In this document: positions 37,719 to 48,235 of the stretch, piece by piece
Layout: each line of letters starts with the position of its first letter
Numbering within the stretch: the first letter of the stretch is position 1
Program-made: the position numbers and the translations under genes
The notes under the pieces: model-generated
The model's database searches: none
What the model was told of the DNA's origin: nothing
Seen by the model: only the letters and a program-made list of their open reading frames with translations
From: Marsupella aquatica
Lineage: Eukaryota; Marchantiophyta
Assembly: GCA_973895155.1 (NCBI GenBank)
Contig: OZ316892.1
Span: forward strand, 10,540,001 to 10,604,000
Direction of reading: 5' to 3'
Length of the DNA stretch: 64,000 nucleotides

Positions 37719-38290
37719 TATTGCTGTGAGTGGACTTGTGAAGTATATGGCGGAACATTGTCCACATTGTCTTCATTCTGATCCTTCTACCTTTGTTACG
37801 TTTTGCTCTCATATTGTAAACTTTGAAGAGTAATAAAGCTTCAATGTGACTGTCACAATTTTTCATTTCTTAGCTAATGTCTGTCACTTGGGAGCAGACT
37901 GACAAGCTCTATTGAACATGCCTACAAGAGTTTACTTCACAGTGTTCTAGACTAGTGCATGTATGCCAGCAACACCGAATTTCCATATATTTTTTCACAG
38001 AATTCCAGACCATTCCCGATTTAAGAAAAAACCACCTCTTTCATTGTCCATGAACTCGATCTAACTTAACATGTCAGGTTTGGTTATTTGGAGGATGAAC
38101 TAACAGAGGAGTTTGCCCTGAAGGGAGGATGATTGGAATTTGGAGCTAACGCTTTTGTTCTGCACCCTGTTTTCTTGCAGTAGATATCCTACTTTCCATG
38201 ACGGCTATTCCTATCGTGAAACTTGAACCAGCACACCCTCGGGGGTTTCACTTCCACAAAAATGGCATATCACGTGCGACGAATGATAGG

Positions 38291-39964
38291 GTCATTTTAT
38301 TGGTTCTAAGGGAAGACTTAAGAATTTTTGTAGAAGAACAATAGGGTCTTTTAAATCCAATTTTGAGACTTAAAAGAACATTAGGGTCTTTTTAATCCAA
38401 AATTTAGAATATTCCAAGAATATTCCAACTTTATAGGGGTTAAAAAATAAAAAAAATTCTTACATTTTAGGGGGTCCAAGGCCTAAAAACGTCGCAGACG
38501 ATGGGGAGGTCCCCATATAGTGAGACCCCTGAGAGCACACCATCATAGCCTTTGTATTGGGACTCCCATGTATTGCAGAAGATAATTGAAAAACCAAAGA
38601 AGGTGGTCCACTTTCCTTCCAAATTGTTACCCTTCCTCTACTTTCCCTTTCATTTGAGCACTACTCAATACAACCTTGCACATAACTATGGTGTGGCTCC
38701 CATGTAGCCATCATGCACCATAAGCCCAAGCACAAGTACTGAGCTCTGGTGGCTCCAAAAATGGTGTGTAAAATTTGCACTCTAGGCCAAACACAACGAG
38801 ACATACTTAATTTGACATTCAGAGGGCTTGAAAGGTGTTAATTTCGCTTGTCCACTTATTATGTGGTTCAAAATACTTTCTTCTCAATATTGGAGGAGAA
38901 ATGCTTACTGTTTGGAGGATTGTACCACTTCCCTACAAGTGCATCCTGCTTACTTTTGTTCCATTACCTAGTCTGAAAGCAGCCATTTCATATCTGGTTT
39001 CATAGATTGGTGAAATTATGAAACTACTATACTTATATAGTGAATCCATCTGAAAGCAGCCATTTCATATCTGGTTTCATAGATTGGTGAAATTATGAAA
39101 CTACTATACTTATATAGTGAATCCACCTTTCAAATTTTTTCCTCTGGGGTTGACTGTCAAAAATTTTAGAAACCATATGCGATTCAAAATAGGTATTTGG
39201 TAACAATGAACTAAATTTTGAAAAAACATAAGAGGCAAAAGAAAGTATTATAAACTCATGTTTATAGAATATTTTTTAATATATATTTTTTATAAAATAA
39301 AATAGGTTATTAATATTGAAAATAAAAAATATTTATAGAATATTTTTTTACAAAATAGGTCTATTTATATTAGACTAGGATCGCACATGGGACTCCAAAA
39401 TATACACTTAGTTCTCCCCCCCCCCCCCCCCCCCAAATTTTGTCAGTGTCCAGTATTTTGATTTTAATGTGCCTTAACAAGGTGAATTGTTTGTATTAAG
39501 TTGATTTTGAATTAACTTTTGGACCACTTTTAATCTTAGTGAACTTAAAGTATTTTGAATATATTTGGTTCCCCTCATAACATTTAATCTTTCATTTTGA
39601 ATCACTCTTTAGTGAATTCTCTCTTTTCTCATGAGAGTGAGAGAAATTAATATGAATGTTGTGCACATCTAGTGTACTAAGTTCAACTTGTAGTTCATTA
39701 CAAAATTTATGGTTTTAATTGAGTTGACTGTCATTACCTAAAAGCAAGTAAAAATATTAGAAGCAATTGAAATTATGTCAATACTAAATGTGCACAGCTT
39801 TTTAATATCTTTGTACTTTCTTGGTCATAATGTGCTTTTCTTGGATAGATCGATATTAATCCACTTAATACTTGGATCTAAATAAGATTGTATTAACTTG
39901 GATTCAATTTAATCAAGAATTTAATAAGATTATATCTAAGTTAATCCAAATTAATCAGATTATA
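38291..39964. other. Intergenic repeat-rich DNA
   Basis: It holds the 38370-38510 repeat related to 1850-2010, the 77 bp tandem pair, a run of 16 C at about 39419-39434, and copy 2 of the dispersed AT-rich repeat (about 39434-39860). No gene was recognised. Confidence 0.55.
38972..39125. repeat. 77 bp tandem duplication, two near-identical copies
   Basis: 'tctgaaagcagccatttcat' and the following bases to 'atatagtgaatcca' occur at 38972-39048 and 39049-39125. I saw no mismatch in the core, so the duplication must be recent, or may be an assembly artefact. Confidence 0.9.
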
Positions 39965-41996
39965 TCTACATCTATAATATAGAATCACGCCAAAAGAGGT
40001 GATCGTCCATTTACAAACTAGCTTTTGGTGGGAACTCATGTACACCTTTAGATTTATTATGCCACTTTTGAGAACCGTCAGATTATCTAAAGTTGAGATA
40101 ACTTATAAAATGTGTATAGATACATGAATAAGGAATTATGATATCTATATACAATTTAATGTACATAAGTAAATGTATAAAGAGGTACAAGTTACAACCT
40201 CCACTCAATCATTATTGGGAGAATCCCAAGGAGAGGGAACGAAGACCAGGAAATAATTTCTACAGTTTTTTTGTCTTTTTGAGAAGATTTTTATTTCTTT
40301 CCATTTTAATTTTTTGGGGGAAATTGGGAGATACTTTTGGGGAATTTGTTCTTATATATTTATTATTGAAGAGACCATTATGTGATTTTTGTGGGTTGTT
40401 GTGTGATGCTGTTCTTTTTCCTTGGGGGGAAGGGTGGGGCAACGTGTTTAAAATAGGAAAGTAAATTAAGGTGTCATAGTGTGAGAAGGTGTGAGTACTT
40501 TTGGGTTGGTGGTGGCATGTATGGGGGTGCAAGGCGATTAATTGCCTGGCCCCTCTTGAGACTTGCCAATCTCTCATCAGGATTGAATCCACCTCTCAAT
40601 TGATTAATTATCCTATAAAATTTTGCTTTTGAATTTCTTTCATGTCCTTCCCCCCTCTTGCCTTCCATTTGCGGCCCTCTCCACACTAGCCAGATGTAAG
40701 GCAAAACCCCACTGCCCATAACTCACTCCATGGCCATCTGACCCCACCCTACATATGTTCCACCTTTCTTCCGCCCTTCTGCTCTCCTTCTGGCCACCCT
40801 GACTCCTCAACTCTTGGCACCCAACTACTCCACGGGCCTGTCAGCACCGGAAGCCCTCTCCAAGTAATGTGGGGGGTGCGGAAGGAAAAGGAAAAATCAA
40901 GGAGGAAGGAAAAAGACAATGAAAAAAAAGGTTAAGGGAGAAATTAAGGATGTGATAAAATAAAGGTCATCTAATTTATGTGACATTTTTGGTGACCATT
41001 GGATTCCCCAAACGAGGGGGAGAAGATTATCGACCAATGGGAGAGAGAAGCCATTAGGGGGCTTGCATGGTTTCTTTGTTGTCAACACTCTACTTGCCAT
41101 ATGTCTATATTAGTCCCGCCCTAGCTCTCACCTTAGGGCTTGCCTAACACTTCTGACTCTCTACCCTTTCGTGTCTTCCATCCCCTATTTGTTTGTTGAC
41201 CTCTGAAATGTTTGATTGCATGGATTTCTATAATGACAACATTTTCTCAATGAGTGACACACTTTTTGCAATGACAATACGAGGAAGGGTGAGCGCGAGA
41301 GGGAGGAGAGAAAGGAGAGAGAAGGGGCAGTACGGGAAAGGATGGGATAGGAGGCTATGAGGGCAGGGAAAAAAATCTCCATCCACGCACCTTGCAACCG
41401 CGCCTGCCCCCGCCACTATAGCCTGTTTTGTGTTCACCCCCATCACTTTGGCAATAACAACATGGCTACAATGACTTCATGGCCGTCATAAAAACATGTT
41501 CCCAACAACAATCATGCAACACACAATCTTCTTTCACCTTGACGTCTTTGTCTCATCTTGACATCTTTTTCTCATCTCGGCGACTTTTCTCTCCCTCACA
41601 TGTTTTGTCCTCTGTCACCTTGACATGTTTTTTCCTCACTTTGACATATATTTCTCACTTGGACATCGTTTTCTCTCCTTGACATGTTTTCCTTTCCTTG
41701 GCATCTTTTCCTCTCCTCAACATCGCTTGCTGACCTTCACATCTTTTCTCTCCTTCACATCTTTTGCTCACCTCAACATCTTTTCTTTTCCTTGACATCT
41801 TTTGTTCACCTTGACATCTTTTCTTTTCTCAACATCTTTTCATCTCCTTGACATCTTTTGCTCACCTCAATATTTTTCTCTCCTTGACATCTTATCTCAC
41901 CTCAACACATTGTCTTCTCCTTGACATCTTTTTCTCTCCTCAACCTCTTTTTTTCTCACCTTGACATATTCTGTGCAAGGCATGGGCATTGAGCTA
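39965..41996 (+). mobile_element. Non-autonomous Helitron
   Basis: The 5' end is A|TCTACATCTATAATATAG, then 'aatcacgcc'. The 3' part carries a minisatellite of 'ctccttgacatctttt' units (41515-41970), a weak hairpin GTGC-AAG-GCAT, then GGGCATTGAGCTA ending at 41996. The next Helitron starts at 41997. The 2 kb element has no helicase frame. Confidence 0.55.
41515..41970 (+). repeat. Helitron subterminal minisatellite
   Basis: About twenty-five units of 17-19 bases, consensus 'ctccttgacatctttt', with variants 'cacctcaacatctttt'. They share the GACATCTT core with the other arrays in this window. Confidence 0.8.
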
Positions 41997-42107
41997 TCTA
42001 ACACTATAATAACCGATGCCGCCTTTTTTTGCCTTTCGTCCATTTACAAAATGAGCTGAGCACGGGAGTCATCCATGGCCATTGGAGTTTTTGACGTCTT
42101 TTAAGGG

Positions 42108-42853
42108 ATGTTCATTGGTTTGTCTGCCTCGCCTTCAAATAATCTTTTTACTTGCCTTGAGTCTATGGTGGTGGATGGAGGATGTGTGGAATCATTGATT
42201 CATGCAATTTACCCATCTCTTGCTCCTATGGACGACAGGTTCTTAAGTGAAAGAACTACCCTGGCGCTGACAAATGACGAGGCACTAAAAATTAATGACT
42301 CAGATATCTTACGTCCGGATCAGTTCGAAGAGGAGAATTTCCACCCTACGGAGTTCTTGAATACACTCACGTCGAGTGGTTTGTCACCTCATAAGTTGGT
42401 AGTGAAAGTTGGATGCCCTATCATTTTACTTTGGATTATAGATCACTCTCCCGATCACTCTTTGGGGTTGTGTAATGGTACCCTGCTAATTGTGAGAGCA
42501 ATGAATCGTAGTGTCATTGAGGCACGAGTTCTTGTAGGAAAGCATGCAAGGACCCTTACATTTATCCCACAGATTTCGTTGACATCTGACAAATTACTTC
42601 CTTTTTTATTATGTAGGGTCCAAATTCTCACTCAAGTGGCATATGCAATGACCATAAACAAGGTTCAAGGTTAGACTTTAGAACATGTAGGGTTACAGCT
42701 TTCAAAGCCTGTATTTAGTCACGGACAATTTGTGTAGCATTTTCAAGGGCAACATCTTCTACAACTATCAAGGTTTTCCTTTCGGATTCCGAGGAGGGTA
42801 ACTGAAGCAAGGTTGACAAAAAATGTTGTATATGGTGAGGTTCTTTATTGAAC
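42108..42853 (+). pseudogene. Helitron PIF1-type helicase, C-terminal fragment
   Basis: The frame from 42108 shows the end of a plant Helitron helicase: FLSERTTLALTNDEALKIND, then FLNTLTSSGLSPHKLVVKVG, GLCNGTLLIVRAM, FIPQISLT and YAMTINKVQG. An in-frame TAG (42672-42674) replaces the usual Gln after QG. The sequence resumes with TLEHVGLQLSKPVFSHGQF, shifts frame near 42733 (VAFSRAT in the next frame), and ends NVVYGEVLY before TGA. The Rep domain and the N-terminal helicase motifs are absent. It is a dead fragment, but it identifies the element family with certainty. Confidence 0.88.
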
Positions 42854-42949
42854 GCATGAATAAAGATTGCATGTATCACTTTTGTATTAATCTGTTTGAC
42901 TTTTTGCCTGAATTATATGTTGGCAATGCACAACCATGTTTGCCTCGCC

Positions 42950-43318
42950 TCAAAATCTTACCCTCACCTCGACATCTTGCCCTCACCTCGACATCTTACC
43001 ATCACCTTCACATCTTGCGCTCACCTCAACATCTTGCCCTCACCTCGACATCTTACCATCATCTGCACATCTTGCCCTCACCTCGACATCTTACCATCAT
43101 CTGCACATCTTGCCCTCACCTCAACATCTTGCCCTCACCTCGACATCTTACCATCATCTCACATCTTGCCCTCACCTTGACATCTTACCATCATCTCACA
43201 TCTTGCCCTTGCCTCGACATCTTGCCCTCTACTGGACATCTTGCCTTCACCTCGACATCTTGCCCTCTCCTTGAAATCTTGCCCTCTCCTCGACATCTTG
43301 CCCTCACTCGAAGTCTTT
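42950..43318 (+). repeat. Helitron subterminal minisatellite, 19 bp unit
   Basis: About twenty copies of CACCTCGACATCTTGCCCT and variants such as 'catctgcacatcttgccct' lie between the helicase relic and the terminal hairpin. The frames over it give Leu/Pro/Ser-rich repeats that are not a protein. Confidence 0.9.
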
Positions 43319-43344
43319 CGTGCAACGCACGGGCATGGGGCTAG

Positions 43345-46300
43345 TCCAAGTTATATATTACCTACTGTACTTCTTTTATCATACAATAAATCGATACATA
43401 TCACTACAAGACAAAAAAGAGGCATTTTCCAGGATGAACATGCTATATTTGAAAACATCCATTTCATATCTAGCTCCCAATTTAGTGGAGAATTACAGTA
43501 GTTAAGGGGTAAGGAGCGGCCAACAGAAAGAAAATGATCTTGGACACTAAACGAAGCCCATACAATTACCAGCATCTAAAATGACTTCATAAACAATCCA
43601 ATACATCCATGTCAATCATGTCATCGATCATTTGTGCCATGCAACAGTTTCAACCCACATCTTGTTTCATTTTCACTGTTAGCTCCATATTCTCTTGAAA
43701 TCAGACATTGTGAAATGACACAGTGATCCTCGTCCCACAATTTCATTCAAAGCACACTCCTCTAGTTTGTTGTCAGGTCCTCAAGACATTTGCAAGCCCG
43801 TTTGCAAGCTTGCATTTGAATGTATCAAGTGGCTGATTGGGTTTTGTGAGTAATTTGAGTTTTTCAATTGTTTCCTACAAAGTGCAAAGGGAAAAAATAT
43901 AAACCCATCCAAGCTCATGTGTGCACCTTTCTGGCATCCAATGTCTCCGTTGGTAAAATTAATAACAAAAATTGTGGCATTTATCATGTACCTTTGGTGC
44001 ATTTTCTCCACGTTCAAATCCACTGTACTTGACCTCAAGGGATATCCAAGACGAGGCTTCCATCCACCATTGCAAAATGTCATTGCTTCATAGTTTGGCC
44101 CTAAGGACACCTGTGTCCCACTTATAGACTTATAATTTATACTATATTTGGATCATCAGCTCATCATCCTATTGAAGTGATCTATCTTTTGTTCAAAATT
44201 GACTCAAATTCTGGATTATAGTTAGTTTAGCCTTCCCAGTGTTAGTTAACCTTAGATTAGTTTGGGATGAGATCCATTTATTTAGGCCCACATATCTTAG
44301 TCTCACTTGGGGGTATAGGTTGAAGGGAGGCATTTTATCATGCTATGGATTCTTTAGAAATTTCTTAGTTTATCATAATCATGTCTTGTTAGTTTAGTGA
44401 TTTAAAATTGACTACGCTCTCATATTCAGCTTTTGCTGCCTAGTCTAAATTGAATTATTTTTCCGAGTCTCTCAACCTCTTTTGCTTTTACTCCATAATT
44501 GCATCTTAAATAAGTTTATGGGCCCTTTCAGTACCTTGGTCCTTGTTTTACGCTTTAAATTAAGAGGGAACGCTGACAGAGAGATTGGTAGCTATATGGT
44601 ACAATTCATAACCACAACCGTCTACCCTTCATCCATGGTACATTAGCACAATTGGCCAACCATCAGGCGGGCCATCAGGTTCACACAAGTCCAATGCAAA
44701 ACATTAATTTTATAGCTCTCCAGATTATAGCACAAATCCAAGGTTTCTCTGAAGTTCATTTTTAAATTTAAAAACTAGATATTATGCCTCATAAATCAGT
44801 CATTATGTAAAGATGCTTTAGTTAGACTATTCTTAATATGATTATCAGTACTATAATCTACTATCTAAGCTACTGTTCCTGACATACTTCTGACAGTGAA
44901 GCCAGTGGCCATGATGTCTCTTCAAAGAAAATGTTGAGATCCAGATAGGCTTGAGGGCAAGGATAATCGAGACGAGTTTGTGGATAGTCATTAATAACTG
45001 TCTGATTTGATTGCCCGTCCCCTACCCGCCTGCTGCCCAGAAATTCAGGAAAACTGCCATTTTTTCCTTAGTGTAACTAGCATTGTCTGCATGGACTCCA
45101 ACCCCTGACCTCTGCCCCCAACAGGTATACCACCAAGCAAGAGTGTGCTGCTTAAAAGCATGGAGACGTTTCTTTTAACCTTTTATTTTCATTCGGATTT
45201 TTCCCGTGGGCAGTGTGTATGGGAAGTCATATGAGAACTCATAAATGACTTCCCAGGGACTCATACCCAGGAATCAAGGAAATGGTTCATGGCCTACTCC
45301 TGATGCCAATGAAGCTGAAAGCCATAATTTCTCTTCTATCAGATAAAATCTTGATATCTAAAATACGCTTGTGAGTGAGAAAGGATATCAGGATAATTGA
45401 TAAACATGCTATATATGGTGAATGCACCTTTCAATATTTTGTCTTATTCAAATTTCTTTTTGTTGTGTATTTTTATTTTAATGTGTCTAACAAGGTGCAT
45501 CCCTTGTATAGTTTAGATTTTGAATTTATACTGGCACCTCTCTAAATTTTTTAATCTTTGCTGTACTTAAGAGCATCCGCCCTTTAACAAAGCTCATGGA
45601 ATTTCTAGCCCTTATTTTCACAAGTGAAGGAGAAATGATCTAAATTATAATGTGCACTCCTTGAATGTGTCTTTAAGTTCTACTCATGGTTTTGTTTACT
45701 AAATTTATGGTTTCAATTAATTTGAGTGTCATTACCTAAGGTAAGTACATAAGTATCTCTACTCATGTACATCATGTGCAGAGCCCAATACCATACACTT
45801 GAAATTTTACTGGTCATTGTTACTTTTCTTACATGTGTACTTTTACTCTTGTACTTTATGTGCACAACTTTTCAATATCATAGACTTGTACTGGTCTCAT
45901 ATCATAGACTTGTACTGGTCTCAGTAAATGCACATCAAAATATGACATATAGGGTGTACAACACCCTGCATACCATGATAAACCTGGTTATTTTCTTTCA
46001 ATCAATGAATGCAATCACATTTTGATGTGTGATTAACTGCAGGGGACTTGTACTCTTCCTAGGCAATATGTCCCCTTTATATTTGCCACAAAAGAATTAG
46101 ATCACCTGTATATCACTAAAAAACAAAAAATAAAACATGTTCCAAAATGAACATGCTATATATCAGGATTCTGGGTACAAGGAGTACTTTTTCAAAATGT
46201 CATTCAGGCTACAACTTTGAATTTATTCTCTGGCTTTCACCAATACTATCTAAATTTTGATCGTTAGAAACTCCAATTTTGATAATTATTTATTTCCTGC

Positions 46301-46546
46301 ACTAACCTGATAGTCTAAGGGCAGATAACACAAACCCCTCGGTAAATACTGTAAGTGGACAAGACGACACTATAGCTGCATTCGGAATCAACCCCCTTGG
46401 TACTTCAGGTGTTATATCACGAAGATCTTAGCTGCATTCAATAAAGGGAATCAACCACCTCGGTACTTAAGTTAAGTGGACGAAGAAATCTTAGCTACGT
46501 TCACAAAATGAAATTCAATGAAAGCCTTAGAGGCAACAAAAAAAAG

Positions 46547-46581
<35 letters not shown>

Positions 46582-46658
46582 TCTCAATAGTGGAAGTCGA
46601 AAAAAAGTATACATTCAATAAATAAATGCAATTCTTTGAAATCTTTGAAATCAGAAAA
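43345..46658. other. Intergenic repeat-rich DNA, no gene recognised
   Basis: It contains CACTA-like starts at 43402 and 46114, and copy 3 of the dispersed AT-rich repeat at about 45433-45835. A TA microsatellite lies at about 46551-46579, and a diverged tandem pair at about 46375-46500 ('ctgcattc-gaatcaac-ccc-tggtactt'). None of the frames is recognisable. Confidence 0.5.
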
Positions 46659-46740
46659 TTATGTTTGTTCAACAAGTTGAAGTAGATAAAATCTCTGCAA
46701 TCTTTCAAGGCAAAAATATATAATAATTACGTAAACAACT

Positions 46741-46870
46741 ACCTCATTGAATTCCATGAAGAAGATCTTTAGCTGAGCGAACACAATCACCTCACTGAAT
46801 TCCATGACGAAGATCGCTAGCTGCACGAAGACAATCACCTCATTGAATTGCATGAGGAAGATCTCTAGCT
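46741..46870. repeat. 48 bp tandem repeat, 2.7 copies
   Basis: Units begin 'acctca(t/c)tgaatt(c/g)catga' at 46741, 46789 and 46837 and include 'gaagatc-ctagct'. They precede the presumed promoter of the RETICULATA-related gene. Confidence 0.85.
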
Positions 46871-48235
46871 CTGATTGCTGGGGCTGAGGTTTAGCATACA
46901 GGAGTGTAGCAAGAGAATCAGCCAAGCGACAAGACGTTGCTTGAAGCTAAGAAGAGCGTCGTTGCAACTCTTTTATCATTTCGTTGCAGCTGCTGCTGTT
47001 GTTGTTTGGAGATCGTCGGTGCTGTTCTCGGATCCGATGCTGCACGACAGACGGTTGCTACCCTGGTGAGAATCTCTATCAGATACCGGGGCGAGATCTC
47101 TTTGACAGACACGCGGACTGTCCTGTGCCGTTCCCCCCGTTTTTTTCATTTCAAGTTGATTTCCGGTACGTGTTCATTCAAAGGGAAGCTTGTCTGTGGC
47201 CCGAGTCACAGTAATGCTTGATCTAGAATGTAATGTATGACATTGTCGTCTGTTGGAGTCAGGGTTTTTCCTACCATAAAGATATCTCCGTTGTTGCTAC
47301 CTGTCTGCGATCTTTGTTGGGCCTTGCGTTCTGTACCATCGAAATTGGTTTTCCGGGTGTTTCTGGAAGACTGTTCATTGTAGTTGATATGGAAAGTAAC
47401 TATGACACCGCTTGGAAACTTCAGAGTTGGAAGTCGGGTCCTGGGTATTTCTCTCGAGATTGAAGTGACCACGTGAATGAGTACTGCTTCACTTGAGAGT
47501 TGACGATCTAAATGTCGATGAGTGCATAGCATGTTAGTTTTCTTTCCATGCTTTCCCTCTCAAGAAGTGAGTGCAACTTACGTGGTGTGGGTTGCTGTAG
47601 TCGTATTGTGGCGTTTGGGTCGAGAGATTTGCTGTGGTCGGAGTTCTTGAGCTCTACTTCTGGAGTTTGTCATTGCAAATATGTAGGAGTTGAGGGGTCC
47701 TTCTTCTTTCCTTCGTCATTTATTATTACGTCAGTTTTGATCGACTATCTGTGGAGTTTGTCTGCTTTGCTGTTTTTCATTGTGCAAGAACTTTTGGTTT
47801 ACTTCTGAATCCTGGATCTTATGACTCTTGTAATTCTACATTCTGTTTGCAGTCGGTTGCCACATTCAATGGATTGAGACCGTGTCCCTTGCTGATGCGA
47901 ATAGCCACCTTCTTCCTGCCTGTAGCTCCTCGGAAGTTGACCATCACCGCCGCTGTAAGCTTTCACACCGTATTCCCTTGGAATGAAATGACGCGACGAA
48001 AAAATTATATATACCTTAAGAAACAACCGCCTTCATGTTATGAAGTATGTGGGTTTAGGGGTTGTTTGGAGTCTTGGTTTGAGGCTGGCTCACTTCTTTA
48101 GTAGCAGCATGTGATCCGAATTCCAAAGAGACAATCATGTAGACTATATAACATCTTTTGTTGTCATCGGGGAACATGCATTTAATGACTCGAAATAGTA
48201 CTGCCTTTTTTGTAATCTTCTACTGTAGATTCGCG
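46871..48235 (+). promoter_or_regulatory. 5' region of the RETICULATA-related gene, probably with a spliced leader
   Basis: No protein similarity is visible, but 47853-47954 has the look of an exon ('ctgtttgcag' acceptor, 'gtaagct' donor), and 'tctactgtag' at 48219-48228 is an acceptor just before the start codon. Joining these keeps no upstream frame open into the gene (a stop precedes the junction), so they are best read as a 5' UTR exon and intron. Confidence 0.35.

Larger units (their letters stand above)
33480..38290 (+). repeat. Segmental duplication, copy 2 (LRR gene and flanks)
   Basis: Direct copy of 25395-30330. Relative to copy 1 it carries extra DNA at about 33560-33970, which includes a 'ttggctttttgg' run, and its first intron is shorter (319 against 858 bases). 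Confidence 0.75.
41997..43344 (+). mobile_element. Helitron deletion derivative with helicase C-terminus
   Basis: It starts TCTAACACTATAATAACC at 41997 and ends with hairpin CGTGC-AAC-GCACG, GGGCATGGGG and CTAG at 43341-43344 followed by T. At 1348 bases it keeps both termini but only the last part of the RepHel protein, so an internal deletion has joined the 5' terminal region to the end of the helicase. It contains the minisatellite at 42950-43318. Confidence 0.75.

Noticed and set aside
27067-38290. Calling the two LRR genes SERK receptor kinases
   Set aside because: No transmembrane or kinase-coding exon was found after either copy, and both frames end in a stop after the Pro-rich tail.
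42950-43318. Could the regularly spaced array be a CRISPR?
   Set aside because: Units are contiguous and degenerate without unique spacers, and the window is plant nuclear DNA.
42823-43344. Long Leu/Pro/Ser-rich open frames in three phases over 42.8-43.5 kb
   Set aside because: They are translations of the 19 bp Helitron minisatellite, and a unit length not divisible by three makes all frames look alike.
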